From the NCBI GenBank assembly GCA_900548275.1, contig URJY01000004.1, positions 1 through 64,000 of the forward strand: DNA of 64,000 bases. The letters are read 5' to 3'. Positions within the stretch are counted from its first letter, which is position 1; every line of letters begins with the position of its first letter. Positions 8,463 to 16,468 of the stretch are shown piece by piece. A program made the translations under genes and the position numbers. The stretch comes from an uncultured Opitutales bacterium (lineage in GTDB: Bacteria; Verrucomicrobiota; Verrucomicrobiia; Opitutales; Intestinicryptomonadaceae). The notes beneath the pieces were generated by a model. The model saw only the letters and a list, made by a program, of their open reading frames with translations, did no database searches and was not told where the DNA came from.

Positions 8463-11162
8463 TCAAAAAATTCCGCGCACGGTTTTTTCCAGAACCGACG
8501 GCGGTTCGGCGAGCGGGCGCGGCGACAGTCTGAACGCGTCCTGCGCCCAGTTGCGCTCGGTGTTGACGCGGGCGAACTCTATGTCGTAGCCGCACGCGTC
8601 TATTGCGCGGGCGACTTTGTAGAGCAGCCCCGCCCTGTCGCGCGCGCGGATTTCGAGCGCGATTTTTTTCTGGCTTCTGCGTATCGAAACATCGGAAACC
8701 ACTTCGCCGCCGTTTTTCGACGCACGCGGGTCGGCATAGAACATTTCGTCTACGCGCGCGTCGAGCGAAACCTCGCCCAGAAATGCGGCGCGCACCTCCG
8801 ACTCGAAGCGCGATTTCATTCTCGGGTTGGCTGCCATTCCGTCGAAAATTCCGCGCACATAGAACGAGTCGAGCACCATTCCGTCGGCGCAGGTGAAAAT
8901 CTTCGAACCCAAAATGTCGAGCCCCGAAAGCGTTACGACGCCCGCGAGAATCGCGAAGAGCCCGCCGCTGTCGCGCGAGGCAACATACAGGCGGCTGATG
9001 GAGTCGTTCGGCTCGTCGCGCCACTCGATTACGGGGGCGGAATTTTTCCTGCCGTTGCGCAGACGGCGGAGCATTCCCGCGTGCATAATCAGGTCGTTTC
9101 TGCCGTGGAACATAAAATAGTTGCGCGGAAGATTGCGCATAAGCTCGAGCAAATCGGGCTGCAGGTGCGCCCCCTGCGGCGTTTCGAGAGCCTCCGCCAA
9201 AACGCGCGCTTTTCGCCGCTCGACGGACTCGGGATAGTTGCGCTTTCTGAAGTACGAGAGCGTCCCCTTGTAGAGCGAAGCGTGCAGGCTCTGTTTGTAC
9301 GAGTTCCAGAAGCCCTCCGCCGTGCCCATCGCGTCGCAGAACGTGAGCACGTAAAGATATTTCAGCAGTTCGGCGTTCTTTGCGATTGCCGCAAATTCGA
9401 CAATCGAAGACTCGTCCTCAACGTCGTGGGTCTGCCAGAATCGCGCCATTTGCAGGTGGTTTTTGACGACGAACAAAATGCTGTCGACATCGGATTTCGG
9501 AACGCCCCAACGCGCGAGAATTTTCGCGCCTATCTCCGCGCCGACCTCGGCGTGTCCGCGTATTCCGTCGCCCTTGCCGATGTCGTGCAGAAAGAGCATC
9601 AGATACAGAAGATGGGGCGCGGGCGAGCTGACCAGAACGTTGTGGTACTCCCAATAAACGCCGTCCGACTCCCTTGCGCGGAAGATTTTGTCGAGCTGGG
9701 CGACGGTGTTCAAAATGTGCATATCGGCGGTGAAGCGGTGGTAGAACTCGTGCTGCACCATACAGGTTATGTCTTTGAATTCGGGCACGAACGCGCCGAG
9801 AACGCCCCAATAGTGCATAAGCTCGAGGGTCGGGAAAACCGCGCCCCTGTTTTCGAGAATCGAAAGAAAGGCGGAAATCGTGGCGGGATCGGAACGCACG
9901 GAATCGTCAATCAAGCGGCGCGAATCCTTCATCAACACCTCGAGCCTGTCCGACGGCACCGCGCCGTACTTTTGAAACAGCGCGAAAACCTTCACGAGCT
10001 TCGACGGGTCGCGGCGGAAAACCGACGGGGATAGCGCGTCCACCCCGCCCCTGTAAAACGAAAATCCGTCGATTGAAAACTTCCTGTTCGCGGGCAGGCG
10101 CGTTCCCATATGGCGCATATTCTCGAGCACGTCGTCGGGCAGCGAAAGCCCCATGCGCTTGCGGGCGGTCTTCGAAACGGAGTCTATCGCGCGAAACGAC
10201 GAATAAACTCTCCGCATAAACTCCTCGACGCCGCCCTGCTCTCCCGCGCCCGAAAAGCCCAAATGCTCGGCGATTTTCGGCTGCGTCTCGAGGTCGAGCA
10301 AATCGTTTGCGCGTCCGAAATGGTAGTGCATATCGTTTCTGACGCGCAGCAGAAAACCGTACGCGCGGCGCACCGCCTTGTACTCCGACACCGAAATTAT
10401 CGAGCGCGAAACAAGCTCGAGCAGATTGTCCGTGCCGAAGTTGAGCAGCGTCTTCCAACGCATTGTCTGGGCGTCGCGCAGCCCGCCGATTCCGTTTTTT
10501 ACGTTCGGCTCCTGAAGGTACGGCGTCCACCCGCACTTGGCGTGGCGGTCGCGCTTGAGCCGCATAAGCTCGTCGAAATGCGCGTCTTTACAGGCTGCGC
10601 AGAGCGCGTCGAAACGGCGGCGGAACTTGGCGTAAAGCGCGGGGTCGCCGCAGACAAGACGCGCGTCGAGCATCGAATTGCGCAAAATGAAATCGCTCCG
10701 CGCATCGTCGACCGCCTCGCGGTAGGTGCGCGAAGAGTGTCCCAACTTCAAACCCGCGTCCCAAAGCGGATAGGCAATTTCGTCGACAACCGCAGTCTTG
10801 AAGGCATCGGAATTTTTCGGCGAATGGAGAAAGAGAATGTCGATGTCGCTCTTGGGCGAAAGCTCGCTGCGCCCGTATCCGCCGAGCGCGACTATGCAAA
10901 ACTTCGACGCGCCAGCCGCCGAAACCGACTCCCTGCGCCCGACAAAATTTCCGTACAAATGCCCCACAATCAAATCGGCGGCGAGCGCGTGCGCGGCGCA
11001 CACAACCTTTCCGCGCGCCCCCGCAACGTGCCGCGCATATACCGCCCGATACGTTGCGTCGAGACATCCCGCAACATCGGCGCGGACAGCCGAACGCGAC
11101 GTCGAAAGGGTCTCGGCGCATATCGCGCGCACCTCGGCAAACAGAATTTCGGAATCGAGCAT
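8463..11162 (-). CDS. glnD: Bifunctional [PII] uridylyltransferase/uridylyl-removing enzyme
   Basis: GlnD senses glutamine and adds or removes UMP on PII proteins. Starting at ATG 11162 gives 899 residues, close to the usual 890. The nucleotidyltransferase signature GGYGRSELSPKSDID is at about 94-108 with Asp106/Asp108. The HD hydrolase motif FLHDIGKGDG is near 524-533. Two ACT domains follow, the second opening with IALEIRARDRAGLLYK near 830. The frame stays open for 297 codons further upstream, but that stretch lies antisense to the LysM gene and has no GlnD homology, so I reject it. No amtB or glnB lies in the window. Confidence 0.95.
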   Translation of the reverse strand: MLDSEILFAEVRAICAETLSTSRSAVRADVAGCLDATYRAVYARHVAGARGKVVCAAHALAADLIVGHLYGNFVGRRESVSAAGASKFCIVALGGYGRSELSPKSDIDILFLHSPKNSDAFKTAVVDEIAYPLWDAGLKLGHSSRTYREAVDDARSDFILRNSMLDARLVCGDPALYAKFRRRFDALCAACKDAHFDELMRLKRDRHAKCGWTPYLQEPNVKNGIGGLRDAQTMRWKTLLNFGTDNLLELVSRSIISVSEYKAVRRAYGFLLRVRNDMHYHFGRANDLLDLETQPKIAEHLGFSGAGEQGGVEEFMRRVYSSFRAIDSVSKTARKRMGLSLPDDVLENMRHMGTRLPANRKFSIDGFSFYRGGVDALSPSVFRRDPSKLVKVFALFQKYGAVPSDRLEVLMKDSRRLIDDSVRSDPATISAFLSILENRGAVFPTLELMHYWGVLGAFVPEFKDITCMVQHEFYHRFTADMHILNTVAQLDKIFRARESDGVYWEYHNVLVSSPAPHLLYLMLFLHDIGKGDGIRGHAEVGAEIGAKILARWGVPKSDVDSILFVVKNHLQMARFWQTHDVEDESSIVEFAAIAKNAELLKYLYVLTFCDAMGTAEGFWNSYKQSLHASLYKGTLSYFRKRNYPESVERRKARVLAEALETPQGAHLQPDLLELMRNLPRNYFMFHGRNDLIMHAGMLRRLRNGRKNSAPVIEWRDEPNDSISRLYVASRDSGGLFAILAGVVTLSGLDILGSKIFTCADGMVLDSFYVRGIFDGMAANPRMKSRFESEVRAAFLGEVSLDARVDEMFYADPRASKNGGEVVSDVSIRRSQKKIALEIRARDRAGLLYKVARAIDACGYDIEFARVNTERNWAQDAFRLSPRPLAEPPSVLEKTVRGIF

Positions 11163-11265
11163 ATCGACAATGTAATTTGCCCGCCGCGACAACTTCAACA
11201 AAATAAAAAAGAAAGTTGAGTTTCGTAAAATACCGTTCAAAATGGGCGGAAAATAATTGAAAAAT

Positions 11266-11922
11266 ATGGAAGACGAGCTCGAAACAAAAACCGAAAAACA
11301 ATCACAGCTCGTCCCCGCCCTCGGACTCCTCGGGCTGGGACTTGGCGTAGTGGCTACGGCACTCGGAATTATATCGATGATAAAAGTGGGCGATACCGCC
11401 GCCGATATGAACGATAAAATCGAAAAGGCGGCAGCACTCTCGCTCGAGACGAAGAAAATCAGCGACCGCATCGACTCGCTTGCAATGCAAATCGAAGAGA
11501 TTAAGGCGGGCGACAAGTCGAAATACGACTCGCTCATTTCGCAACTGAACGCGGAACTCAAGAGAATGGGCGCGTCGATTGAAAACGTCGCAAAGTCCTC
11601 GCAGAACAACCGCAACCTTATCGAAGAACTCGCAAAACGTTCCACAAGACGCGCGCAGGCGGAACCCGCCCCCGCCAGACAGCAGGCTGCACGGCAAGCC
11701 CCCGAGCAGACGGCGGCGGCAGCCGAACAGCCCGCACAGCAGACAGCAGAACAACCCGCGCAAAACGGCGAGCAGAAAAAATACAAAATCCAGAGCGGCG
11801 ACACATTCGCAAAACTGGCAAAAAAACACGGCGTATCGCTTGACGCAATCATAGCGGTAAACCCCGACGCGAACCCGTCGCGGCTGAAAGTCGGGCAGGA
11901 AATCAACATCCCCGCCAAGTAA
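11266..11922 (+). CDS. Membrane-anchored LysM-domain protein with coiled coil
   Basis: The protein is about 218 residues. A hydrophobic segment near the N-terminus (about 17-40) is followed by a heptad-rich coiled coil (about 45-125) and a Pro/Ala/Gln-rich linker. A C-terminal LysM domain follows (YKIQSGDTFAKLAKKHG to LKVGQEINIPAK). LysM binds peptidoglycan, so the protein probably tethers the inner membrane to the wall in the periplasm. A TTG at 11257, nine bases upstream and better spaced from GGGCGG, could be the true start. A terminator follows the stop closely. Confidence 0.8.
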   Translation: MEDELETKTEKQSQLVPALGLLGLGLGVVATALGIISMIKVGDTAADMNDKIEKAAALSLETKKISDRIDSLAMQIEEIKAGDKSKYDSLISQLNAELKRMGASIENVAKSSQNNRNLIEELAKRSTRRAQAEPAPARQQAARQAPEQTAAAAEQPAQQTAEQPAQNGEQKKYKIQSGDTFAKLAKKHGVSLDAIIAVNPDANPSRLKVGQEINIPAK

Positions 11923-11932
11923 ACTTCAACGA

Positions 11933-11962
11933 AACGCGCTTTTTTCAAGGCGCGTTTTTTTA
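11933..11962 (+). terminator. Terminator after the LysM gene
   Basis: AACGCGC pairs with GCGCGTT across a 10-nt loop and is followed by seven T. The Nudix start codon lies only 11 bp beyond, so the Nudix gene needs its own promoter or read-through. Confidence 0.75.
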
Positions 11963-11973
11963 ACTTCGCAAAG

Positions 11974-12549
11974 ATGAAAATCAAAGTCAGAGAGTGGAAA
12001 CTCGAGGGCGAAAAGCTCGTCGCCGACTGCCGCGTGTTCAAGGTCAAACTCAAGACTTTCTCGCACCCCGACGGCAGGCGCGGAGACTTCTACGTAAACG
12101 AATCCGCCGACTGGGTTCAGGTCGCCCCGATTATCCGCGACGAAAAGAGCGGGAAAATCCGCACCGTACTCGTAAAGCAGTACCGCTTCGGCATTCAAAA
12201 AATGTCGTGGGAATTTTCGGGCGGAATAGTGGAAAACGGCGAAAGCCCCGCCAAGGCGGTGGCGCGCGAATTGCTCGAAGAAACGGGATATTCGGGCGAC
12301 AAGCCGAAAATCCTCGCCTCATACTCGCCGAACCCCGCAATACAAAGCAACCTCGCCCACTTCGCGGTGATGGAAAACTGCAAAAAAACAGCCCCCACCC
12401 ACTGGGACGAAAACGAGGAAATCGAAACAAAACTCGTCGATGTCGACAAGCTCGACTCGATGGTGAAAAGCGGAAAAATCACCCACGCAATCGCCATAGA
12501 CTCGATTTATTTTCTTCAAAAGTACCTCGCAAAAAAATACGGAAAATAA
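11974..12549 (+). CDS. Nudix hydrolase, ADP-ribose pyrophosphatase-like
   Basis: In this 191-residue cytosolic enzyme the full Nudix box is present (GGIVENGESPAKAVARELLE then ETGY), giving the RELLEE metal-binding core. The preceding VLVKQYRFG and following SYSPNPAIQSN are typical of ADP-ribose/NDP-sugar pyrophosphatases (NudF-like). The predicted reaction is hydrolysis of ADP-ribose or a similar nucleoside diphosphate sugar. It is followed after 24 bp by the DciA-like gene, and the three genes to the nitrilase probably form one transcript. Confidence 0.88.
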   Translation: MKIKVREWKLEGEKLVADCRVFKVKLKTFSHPDGRRGDFYVNESADWVQVAPIIRDEKSGKIRTVLVKQYRFGIQKMSWEFSGGIVENGESPAKAVARELLEETGYSGDKPKILASYSPNPAIQSNLAHFAVMENCKKTAPTHWDENEEIETKLVDVDKLDSMVKSGKITHAIAIDSIYFLQKYLAKKYGK

Positions 12550-12573
12550 GCCGACGCACACCCGCAAAACCCA

Positions 12574-12942
12574 ATGCCGCTACACGAAGACAGCCGAACA
12601 CTGAGCGAATTCCGCAACATACCGTTTGCCGAATCGTTTTCGATTAAGCGCACGACGGCGGGCGTACCAGAAGCGTCGCAGTCGCTGGCAAAGAAGTTTC
12701 TGGCGCGCTTCAAAATCAGAATCGAAAACGAGGGCGCAACCGTCGCAAAGAATTGGGACAAATGCGTGCCCCCGCGCTTCCTCGGGAAATCCTCGCCCGA
12801 AAATGTGCGCGCGGGCGTGCTGTACGTCAGCGTCGAAAACGCCGCAGTGCGTCAGGAAATGACATTCGAAGAACGGGCGATTCTCGCAAAAGTAAAGCGG
12901 CTCGACGGCTGCGCAAAAATAAAAAAAATCAGATTCGTATGA
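12574..12942 (+). CDS. DciA/DUF721-family protein
   Basis: The protein has 122 residues. Its C-terminal half matches DUF721: a WDKCVPP segment, then VLYVSVENAAVRQEMTFEER, a leucine/lysine stretch and a final IKKIRF. DUF721 proteins include DciA, a loader of the replicative helicase DnaB in bacteria lacking DnaC. The basic N-terminal part (about 1-50) is compatible with nucleic-acid binding. The stop overlaps the start of the nitrilase gene (ATGA). The family call rests on pattern only. Confidence 0.65.
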   Translation: MPLHEDSRTLSEFRNIPFAESFSIKRTTAGVPEASQSLAKKFLARFKIRIENEGATVAKNWDKCVPPRFLGKSSPENVRAGVLYVSVENAAVRQEMTFEERAILAKVKRLDGCAKIKKIRFV

Positions 12943-13622
12943 AATTTTTCACGGCACAAATGGAGGTCGTACCCGCAGACTTCGAAGAGAATTTCGGGAG
13001 GGTCGCCGAAATCGCGAAACGGGCAAAGGAAAGCGGCGCGGAAATCGCCGTATTCCCCGAAATGTTTGTCTGCGGCTTCAACTACAAAAAGAACCTCGAA
13101 TACATTCGCGAAAACGGCGACAAAGCCGAACGCAAAATCGCCGAAATCGCGAAAGATTCGAAAATCGCAATTTGCGGCACACTCCCACACCTGTGCGACG
13201 GCGAGGAAATGCCGCGCAACAGAATGATTCTTGTGGACGAAAACGGCGCGGAAATCGCCCATTACGACAAAATCCATCTATTCCCGCCGATGAAGGAAGA
13301 CCGCCACGTATCCGCAGGAAACGAAATCGTGGTTGTCGACACAAAATGGGGCAAATTGGGGTTGGCAATCTGTTACGACCTGCGCTTCCCCGAAATGTTC
13401 GCCGAAATGAAAGCCCGCGGAGCGGAAACGTTCATAGTCAGCGCGGCATTCCCCCACCCGCGCTCGGAGGACTGGCGCACCCTGATAAGGGCAAGAGCCG
13501 CCGAAAACAACTGCCGAATAGTTGCTGTAAACAGGATAGGAACGGAAAGCTTCGGCAAAACCGCCGCAGAATACTGCGGAATGTCGGCAATAATCTCGAA
13601 TAACGGCGAAACACTTTCCTAA
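12939..13622 (+). CDS. Nitrilase-superfamily amidohydrolase, C-terminally shortened
   Basis: The 227-residue protein carries the complete Glu-Lys-Cys triad of the carbon-nitrogen hydrolases: Glu in FPEMFVCGF, Lys in HYDKIHLF and Cys in ICYDLRFPE. It resembles omega-amidase/deaminated-glutathione-amidase types (YafV/Nit2). Family members usually run to about 255-270 residues with a final beta strand and helix after the DPxG turn. Here the frame stops directly after AIISNNGETLS, and the next bases begin a repeat. The stop is probably the result of a rearrangement, and activity is uncertain. The start overlaps the DciA-like gene by 4 bp. Confidence 0.8.
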   Translation: MKFFTAQMEVVPADFEENFGRVAEIAKRAKESGAEIAVFPEMFVCGFNYKKNLEYIRENGDKAERKIAEIAKDSKIAICGTLPHLCDGEEMPRNRMILVDENGAEIAHYDKIHLFPPMKEDRHVSAGNEIVVVDTKWGKLGLAICYDLRFPEMFAEMKARGAETFIVSAAFPHPRSEDWRTLIRARAAENNCRIVAVNRIGTESFGKTAAEYCGMSAIISNNGETLS

Positions 13623-13623
13623 A

Positions 13624-13701
13624 TTTTTTATATCTGTGATTAAGCGGCGCGGCTATAGCCGCGCCTTTCCTGTTTCACCCGCATTACCTGCGGTAATCGC
13701 T
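13624..13701. repeat. Composite palindromic repeat, copy A
   Basis: The unit runs from TTTTTTATATCTGTG through the perfect 20-bp palindrome at 13646-13665 (core GGCTATAGCC) to a second stem ATTACC/GGTAAT (13683-13697), then CGCT. The first 62 bp match copy B (13815-13876) with about 7 differences. It begins two bases after the nitrilase stop codon. Confidence 0.85.
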
Positions 13702-13710
13702 TGCTTCGGG

Positions 13711-13767
13711 ACTGTTCCACAAAAAAAGACATCACGAGTTCGTGATGTCTTCGAGAGTTCGAACAGT
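13711..13767 (-). terminator. Nested hairpin with minus-strand T run
   Basis: AAGACATCACGA pairs with TCGTGATGTCTT (12 bp, 2-nt loop, 13726-13751). On the minus strand a run of seven T follows, giving a strong terminator for the FGE-like gene. An outer stem ACTGTTC/GAACAGT (13711-13717 with 13761-13767) encloses it. Confidence 0.7.
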
Positions 13768-13814
13768 GGGGGAAAGACGGAGATTTTTTCGGAGAAAAAA
13801 CCGCCTTTTGTGGG

Positions 13815-13902
13815 TTTTTTATATCTGTGTGTATTCGGCGCGGCTATAGCCGCGTCTTTCCTGCTTCATCCGCATTGGGCGTTTTTCAAACGCCCAATCG
13901 CT
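13815..13902. repeat. Composite palindromic repeat, copy B
   Basis: The same lead and GGCTATAGCC-centred palindrome as copy A, 191 bp away. The second stem is different in sequence but in the same place and context: ATTGGGCGTTT/AAACGCCCAAT (13874-13898) between CCGC and CGCT. A third perfect palindrome, GCAGGCTGCAGCCTGC, lies at 13925-13940 directly against the stop codon of the FGE-like gene. Confidence 0.85.
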
Positions 13903-13940
13903 ACTTATTTCCCCTCTACGCCGTGCAGGCTGCAGCCTGC

Positions 13941-14930
13941 TTATTTTCTGGAGCAACGACGCTTCAATACAAAAGCAATCGCAATCGCCCCCAAAATCGC
14001 GGCGTAAGCGGATGGTTCTGGGACGGACGGGGCGGAATACGCCAATCTGAAGCCGTTGGCGCGTCCCGTCGTGGAGTCGGGCAACAAGTAGACCACGGAT
14101 GCCCCCGATTTTATCGCGTACATAGAGCTATAAAAGCCTCCGCCCATCGTGCCGATTCTGTCCGATTCGTTTATGTCCATAACGAACTCTATCACATTGC
14201 CCGCCTGATTCAGCGTCCCGTAGAAGCTCGGATACATTTCGTACTGCTTTACGTTTTCCGTTCCGCCGTTGCGGTTGTTGTAGTTTGCCATATCGGTCGA
14301 AATCGTATCGGAAGCTGTGGCGTAGACGGAATACGCGCCAGTTTCGGGATCGTAATATGCAGACTTAAACCACTCGTCGACAGTCGGAAGCCTGTACGTG
14401 CCGTCGGTGTTTACATTTTCCGTTTTGAAAACGTCGACGGTCGCGCCGAATTTGACGAAATCGTACGCACCGCAGAAAATGTCGTTTGCCGTGGCGTTTT
14501 CGCGCGCGCCGTTCGTGAGCCAGTTGCAATACATCGCGGCGGCGAATCCGCTTATAAAATTGACGGCGTAGTTTTCCTTGCCCGCCGCAACCGTAAAGCC
14601 GTTCCCTGAGGCGTTCTGCTCTATCAGCGAAAATTTTGCATACGACGACGAAGTGTCGAACCCGCCGTACAACTTGACGCCCGTTCCGTTAACGTCGACG
14701 CTGTTGCCGCCGACCGCGTTCATAAACTTTGCATACTGGGCATTCGAAACCTCGTACTTGCCGATGCTGTAATTGTGGTCGACCGCACCGTACTTCGTTT
14801 CGGATTCCGCCGAATTGCCCGCATTGCCCACTTCCACAAAGTGTGTACTGTTCGCGCCGAGCCAATCCTTTGCCGACACAACCGAGACCGCACACAACAA
14901 TGCGGCAACCGCCGTCGATAATTTTTTCAT
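13941..14930 (-). CDS. Formylglycine-generating-enzyme-like protein with PEP-CTERM anchor
   Basis: The 329-residue exported protein has a signal peptide of about 20 residues (MKKLSTAVAALLCAVSVVSA). The FGE/sulfatase-modifying-factor fold (PF03781) is recognisable from YEVSNAQYAKFMNAVGG, YRLPTVDEWFKSAYYD, NQAGNVIEFVMD and GFRLAY. The C-terminus VPEPSAYAAILGA plus KRRCSRK is a PEP-CTERM sorting signal, processed by an exosortase that is not in this window. The Cys pair of true FGE is not evident in the C-terminal core, so a structural or binding role is more likely than sulfatase activation. The start at 14930 is the only ATG followed by a signal peptide. Confidence 0.82.
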   Translation of the reverse strand: MKKLSTAVAALLCAVSVVSAKDWLGANSTHFVEVGNAGNSAESETKYGAVDHNYSIGKYEVSNAQYAKFMNAVGGNSVDVNGTGVKLYGGFDTSSSYAKFSLIEQNASGNGFTVAAGKENYAVNFISGFAAAMYCNWLTNGARENATANDIFCGAYDFVKFGATVDVFKTENVNTDGTYRLPTVDEWFKSAYYDPETGAYSVYATASDTISTDMANYNNRNGGTENVKQYEMYPSFYGTLNQAGNVIEFVMDINESDRIGTMGGGFYSSMYAIKSGASVVYLLPDSTTGRANGFRLAYSAPSVPEPSAYAAILGAIAIAFVLKRRCSRK

Positions 14931-15388
14931 ATTTTTTCTTTCTGTTGATGTTATTGTAAGCCATCCCCGAGAAAGAAAATACGGCTTCGCGCACGCCGAC
15001 ACGCCCGCGATTCGCCGATATGACGAAACGCACGCACGCCGATTGCACAATAAACCGCGCGAAAAGGGAAATTCCGATTCCGCGCGCCGCCTGACATTCC
15101 TCGCTCGGGAACAAGAGGTCGATACACATACACTCGTCTTCTGGCTCATCCAAATTCGGCGACACACCGAAAAAAGCGCATCTTCCCGCCGAAATATTCG
15201 GCAGTGATGTTGTCGGCTTTTAATGGAAATACAGCGGCGGGACCGCGCCCGATTCACACGGGACTTCCGTTAGCGTATGGATTTCCAGCCCGCGACGGGG
15301 CCGATAAAAAAGAACTGATACATCGGTCTATTCCGACTAATGAAATTGTCAAGCCCGTATCCTTTGCGAACGCCCGCTGCAACCAACA
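14931..15388. other. Intergenic stretch without a recognisable gene
   Basis: These 458 bp separate the start of the FGE-like gene from the end of the DUF5131 gene. Open frames of 60-150 codons occur on both strands but lack domains and start signals. The left part must hold the promoter of the FGE-like gene. I see no clear hairpin with a T run. Confidence 0.5.
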
Positions 15389-16264
15389 CTACGTTGCGCA
15401 CTTGCCGCAGCGCGAGCAACCGTTGCATATCGGACGGCTTCCGCACTCCGCGCACTGTTTGCCGAAGTACGGCTCGTAGCGCGTCTGCGAACCGAACAAT
15501 TCGGCTTGCGGGAAATCGAGTTTGTACTCGAAATCTCGCCCCTTGTAGTAGTAGCCCGATTTGTACGCCATTTTGCTCTGCAATTTTTTGTCGGGCAGAT
15601 TGTATATTTTTCCGTTCCGCTCGAAGCGCGTACCCGTTTCAATCAGGCAGAACGTGGTGTCGGCGGCGACGCATTCGCGGTAGAGTTTTTCGACCCACTC
15701 GCACTTGAGCACGCGCGAACCGTCGTAATTTTCGCCGCCCGCAACGACCCTCTCGATAACCCCCGCCGACAGATATTGCGCAAGCGAGACCTCGCCGATA
15801 AACGGCGCGACCATCACGCCCCTGTGTTTGAACGGCAGCGAAAGCAGAATCGGAACGCGTTCGTCGGCGCGCTTCTGGTTCTCGGCGGTTACGTTGAAAA
15901 AGACGTTTTCCCAACCGTCGCCCCAATCCTGCGGCAGGCAGTCGGCGACGCGCTCGGGGCGTTTCGTAAGCAGGTAGAAAACGACGTCGGGACGCGCCGC
16001 GATTATGCGCCACGCCTCGCCGCGCCACTCGTCCGCCTCGGGAACGAAGAAGTCGGAAGTCATACAAACGCGGATTGTCTCGCCGCTCTTTACCTTGTAT
16101 TCGCCCGACGCGCTGCGCTGCAGGGGGTAGTCGAAGTTGTTTTTGACGCGGAAGACGCGTTCCGAATCGATATTGCGCATTCTGTCCAGAAAGTACATAT
16201 AGCAGTTTGCGCACCCTTCGCTTTTCTTGGTGCAGCCGTGCCACGGATTCCAGATGTCGTGCAT
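15389..16264 (-). CDS. DUF5131 (phage Gp37/Gp68-like) cysteine-motif protein
   Basis: The 291-residue protein begins MHDIWNPWHGC with the family cysteine motif CTKKSEGCANC (Cys11, Cys18, Cys21), which resembles a metal or Fe-S site. LTKRPERV and ENQKRADERVPILLSLP are further family landmarks. DUF5131 proteins are found in phages and bacteria and are distantly related to radical SAM enzymes; no reaction is established. The C-terminus has an additional cysteine cluster (CAECGSRPICNGCSRCGKC). The start at 16264 is fixed by AGGAGG 8-9 bp upstream. It lies downstream of tRNA-Pro but is separated by a terminator. Confidence 0.85.
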   Translation of the reverse strand: MHDIWNPWHGCTKKSEGCANCYMYFLDRMRNIDSERVFRVKNNFDYPLQRSASGEYKVKSGETIRVCMTSDFFVPEADEWRGEAWRIIAARPDVVFYLLTKRPERVADCLPQDWGDGWENVFFNVTAENQKRADERVPILLSLPFKHRGVMVAPFIGEVSLAQYLSAGVIERVVAGGENYDGSRVLKCEWVEKLYRECVAADTTFCLIETGTRFERNGKIYNLPDKKLQSKMAYKSGYYYKGRDFEYKLDFPQAELFGSQTRYEPYFGKQCAECGSRPICNGCSRCGKCAT

Positions 16265-16285
16265 AAAACAGCCCTCCTGCGGGAA

Positions 16286-16325
16286 ACAAAAAATCCGCAA
16301 ACCTTCGAAAAAATTTGCGGATTTC
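16286..16325 (-). terminator. Terminator after tRNA-Pro
   Basis: AAATCCGCAAA pairs with TTTGCGGATTT. On the minus strand a run of six T follows. It ends the tRNA-Pro transcript before the DUF5131 gene. Confidence 0.8.
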
Positions 16326-16334
16326 TAAAAAACG

Positions 16335-16408
16335 TCGGGCCGCCGAGGATCGAACTCGGGACCTCTTGCACCCCATGCAAGCGCGCTACCAGACTGCGCT
16401 ACGGCCCG
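16335..16408 (-). tRNA. tRNA-Pro (anticodon GGG)
   Basis: A 74-nt cloverleaf on the minus strand: acceptor CGGGCCG/CGGCCCG, D arm GCGCAGTCTGGTAGCGC, and anticodon stem CTTGC/GCAAG. The loop ATGGGGT gives anticodon GGG, and the T arm contains GAGTTCGATCCTC. The discriminator is A, and CCA is not encoded. It reads CCC (and CCU by wobble). Confidence 0.96.
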
Positions 16409-16468
16409 TTTTTTTAATAGGAAAAGTACGCTATCGATTCGCCGCCGTTTGGCAAGCTTTTTTTTACA

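Noticed and set aside
11163..12053. Upstream extension of the glnD frame by 297 codons
   Set aside because: The extension lies antisense to the LysM gene and part of the intergenic DNA, is Ser-rich without homology, and GlnD is complete from ATG 11162.
13623..13940. CRISPR array
   Set aside because: Only two long, imperfect copies with unequal contents; no regular short repeat-spacer pattern and no cas genes.
14931..15388. Small genes in the gap beside the FGE-like gene
   Set aside because: Open frames are present on both strands but none has a plausible start site, hydrophobic segment or motif.
15389..16408. tRNA-Pro plus phage-like DUF5131 gene as an integrated element
   Set aside because: No integrase, no duplicated tRNA 3' end seen nearby, and ordinary neighbours on both sides.
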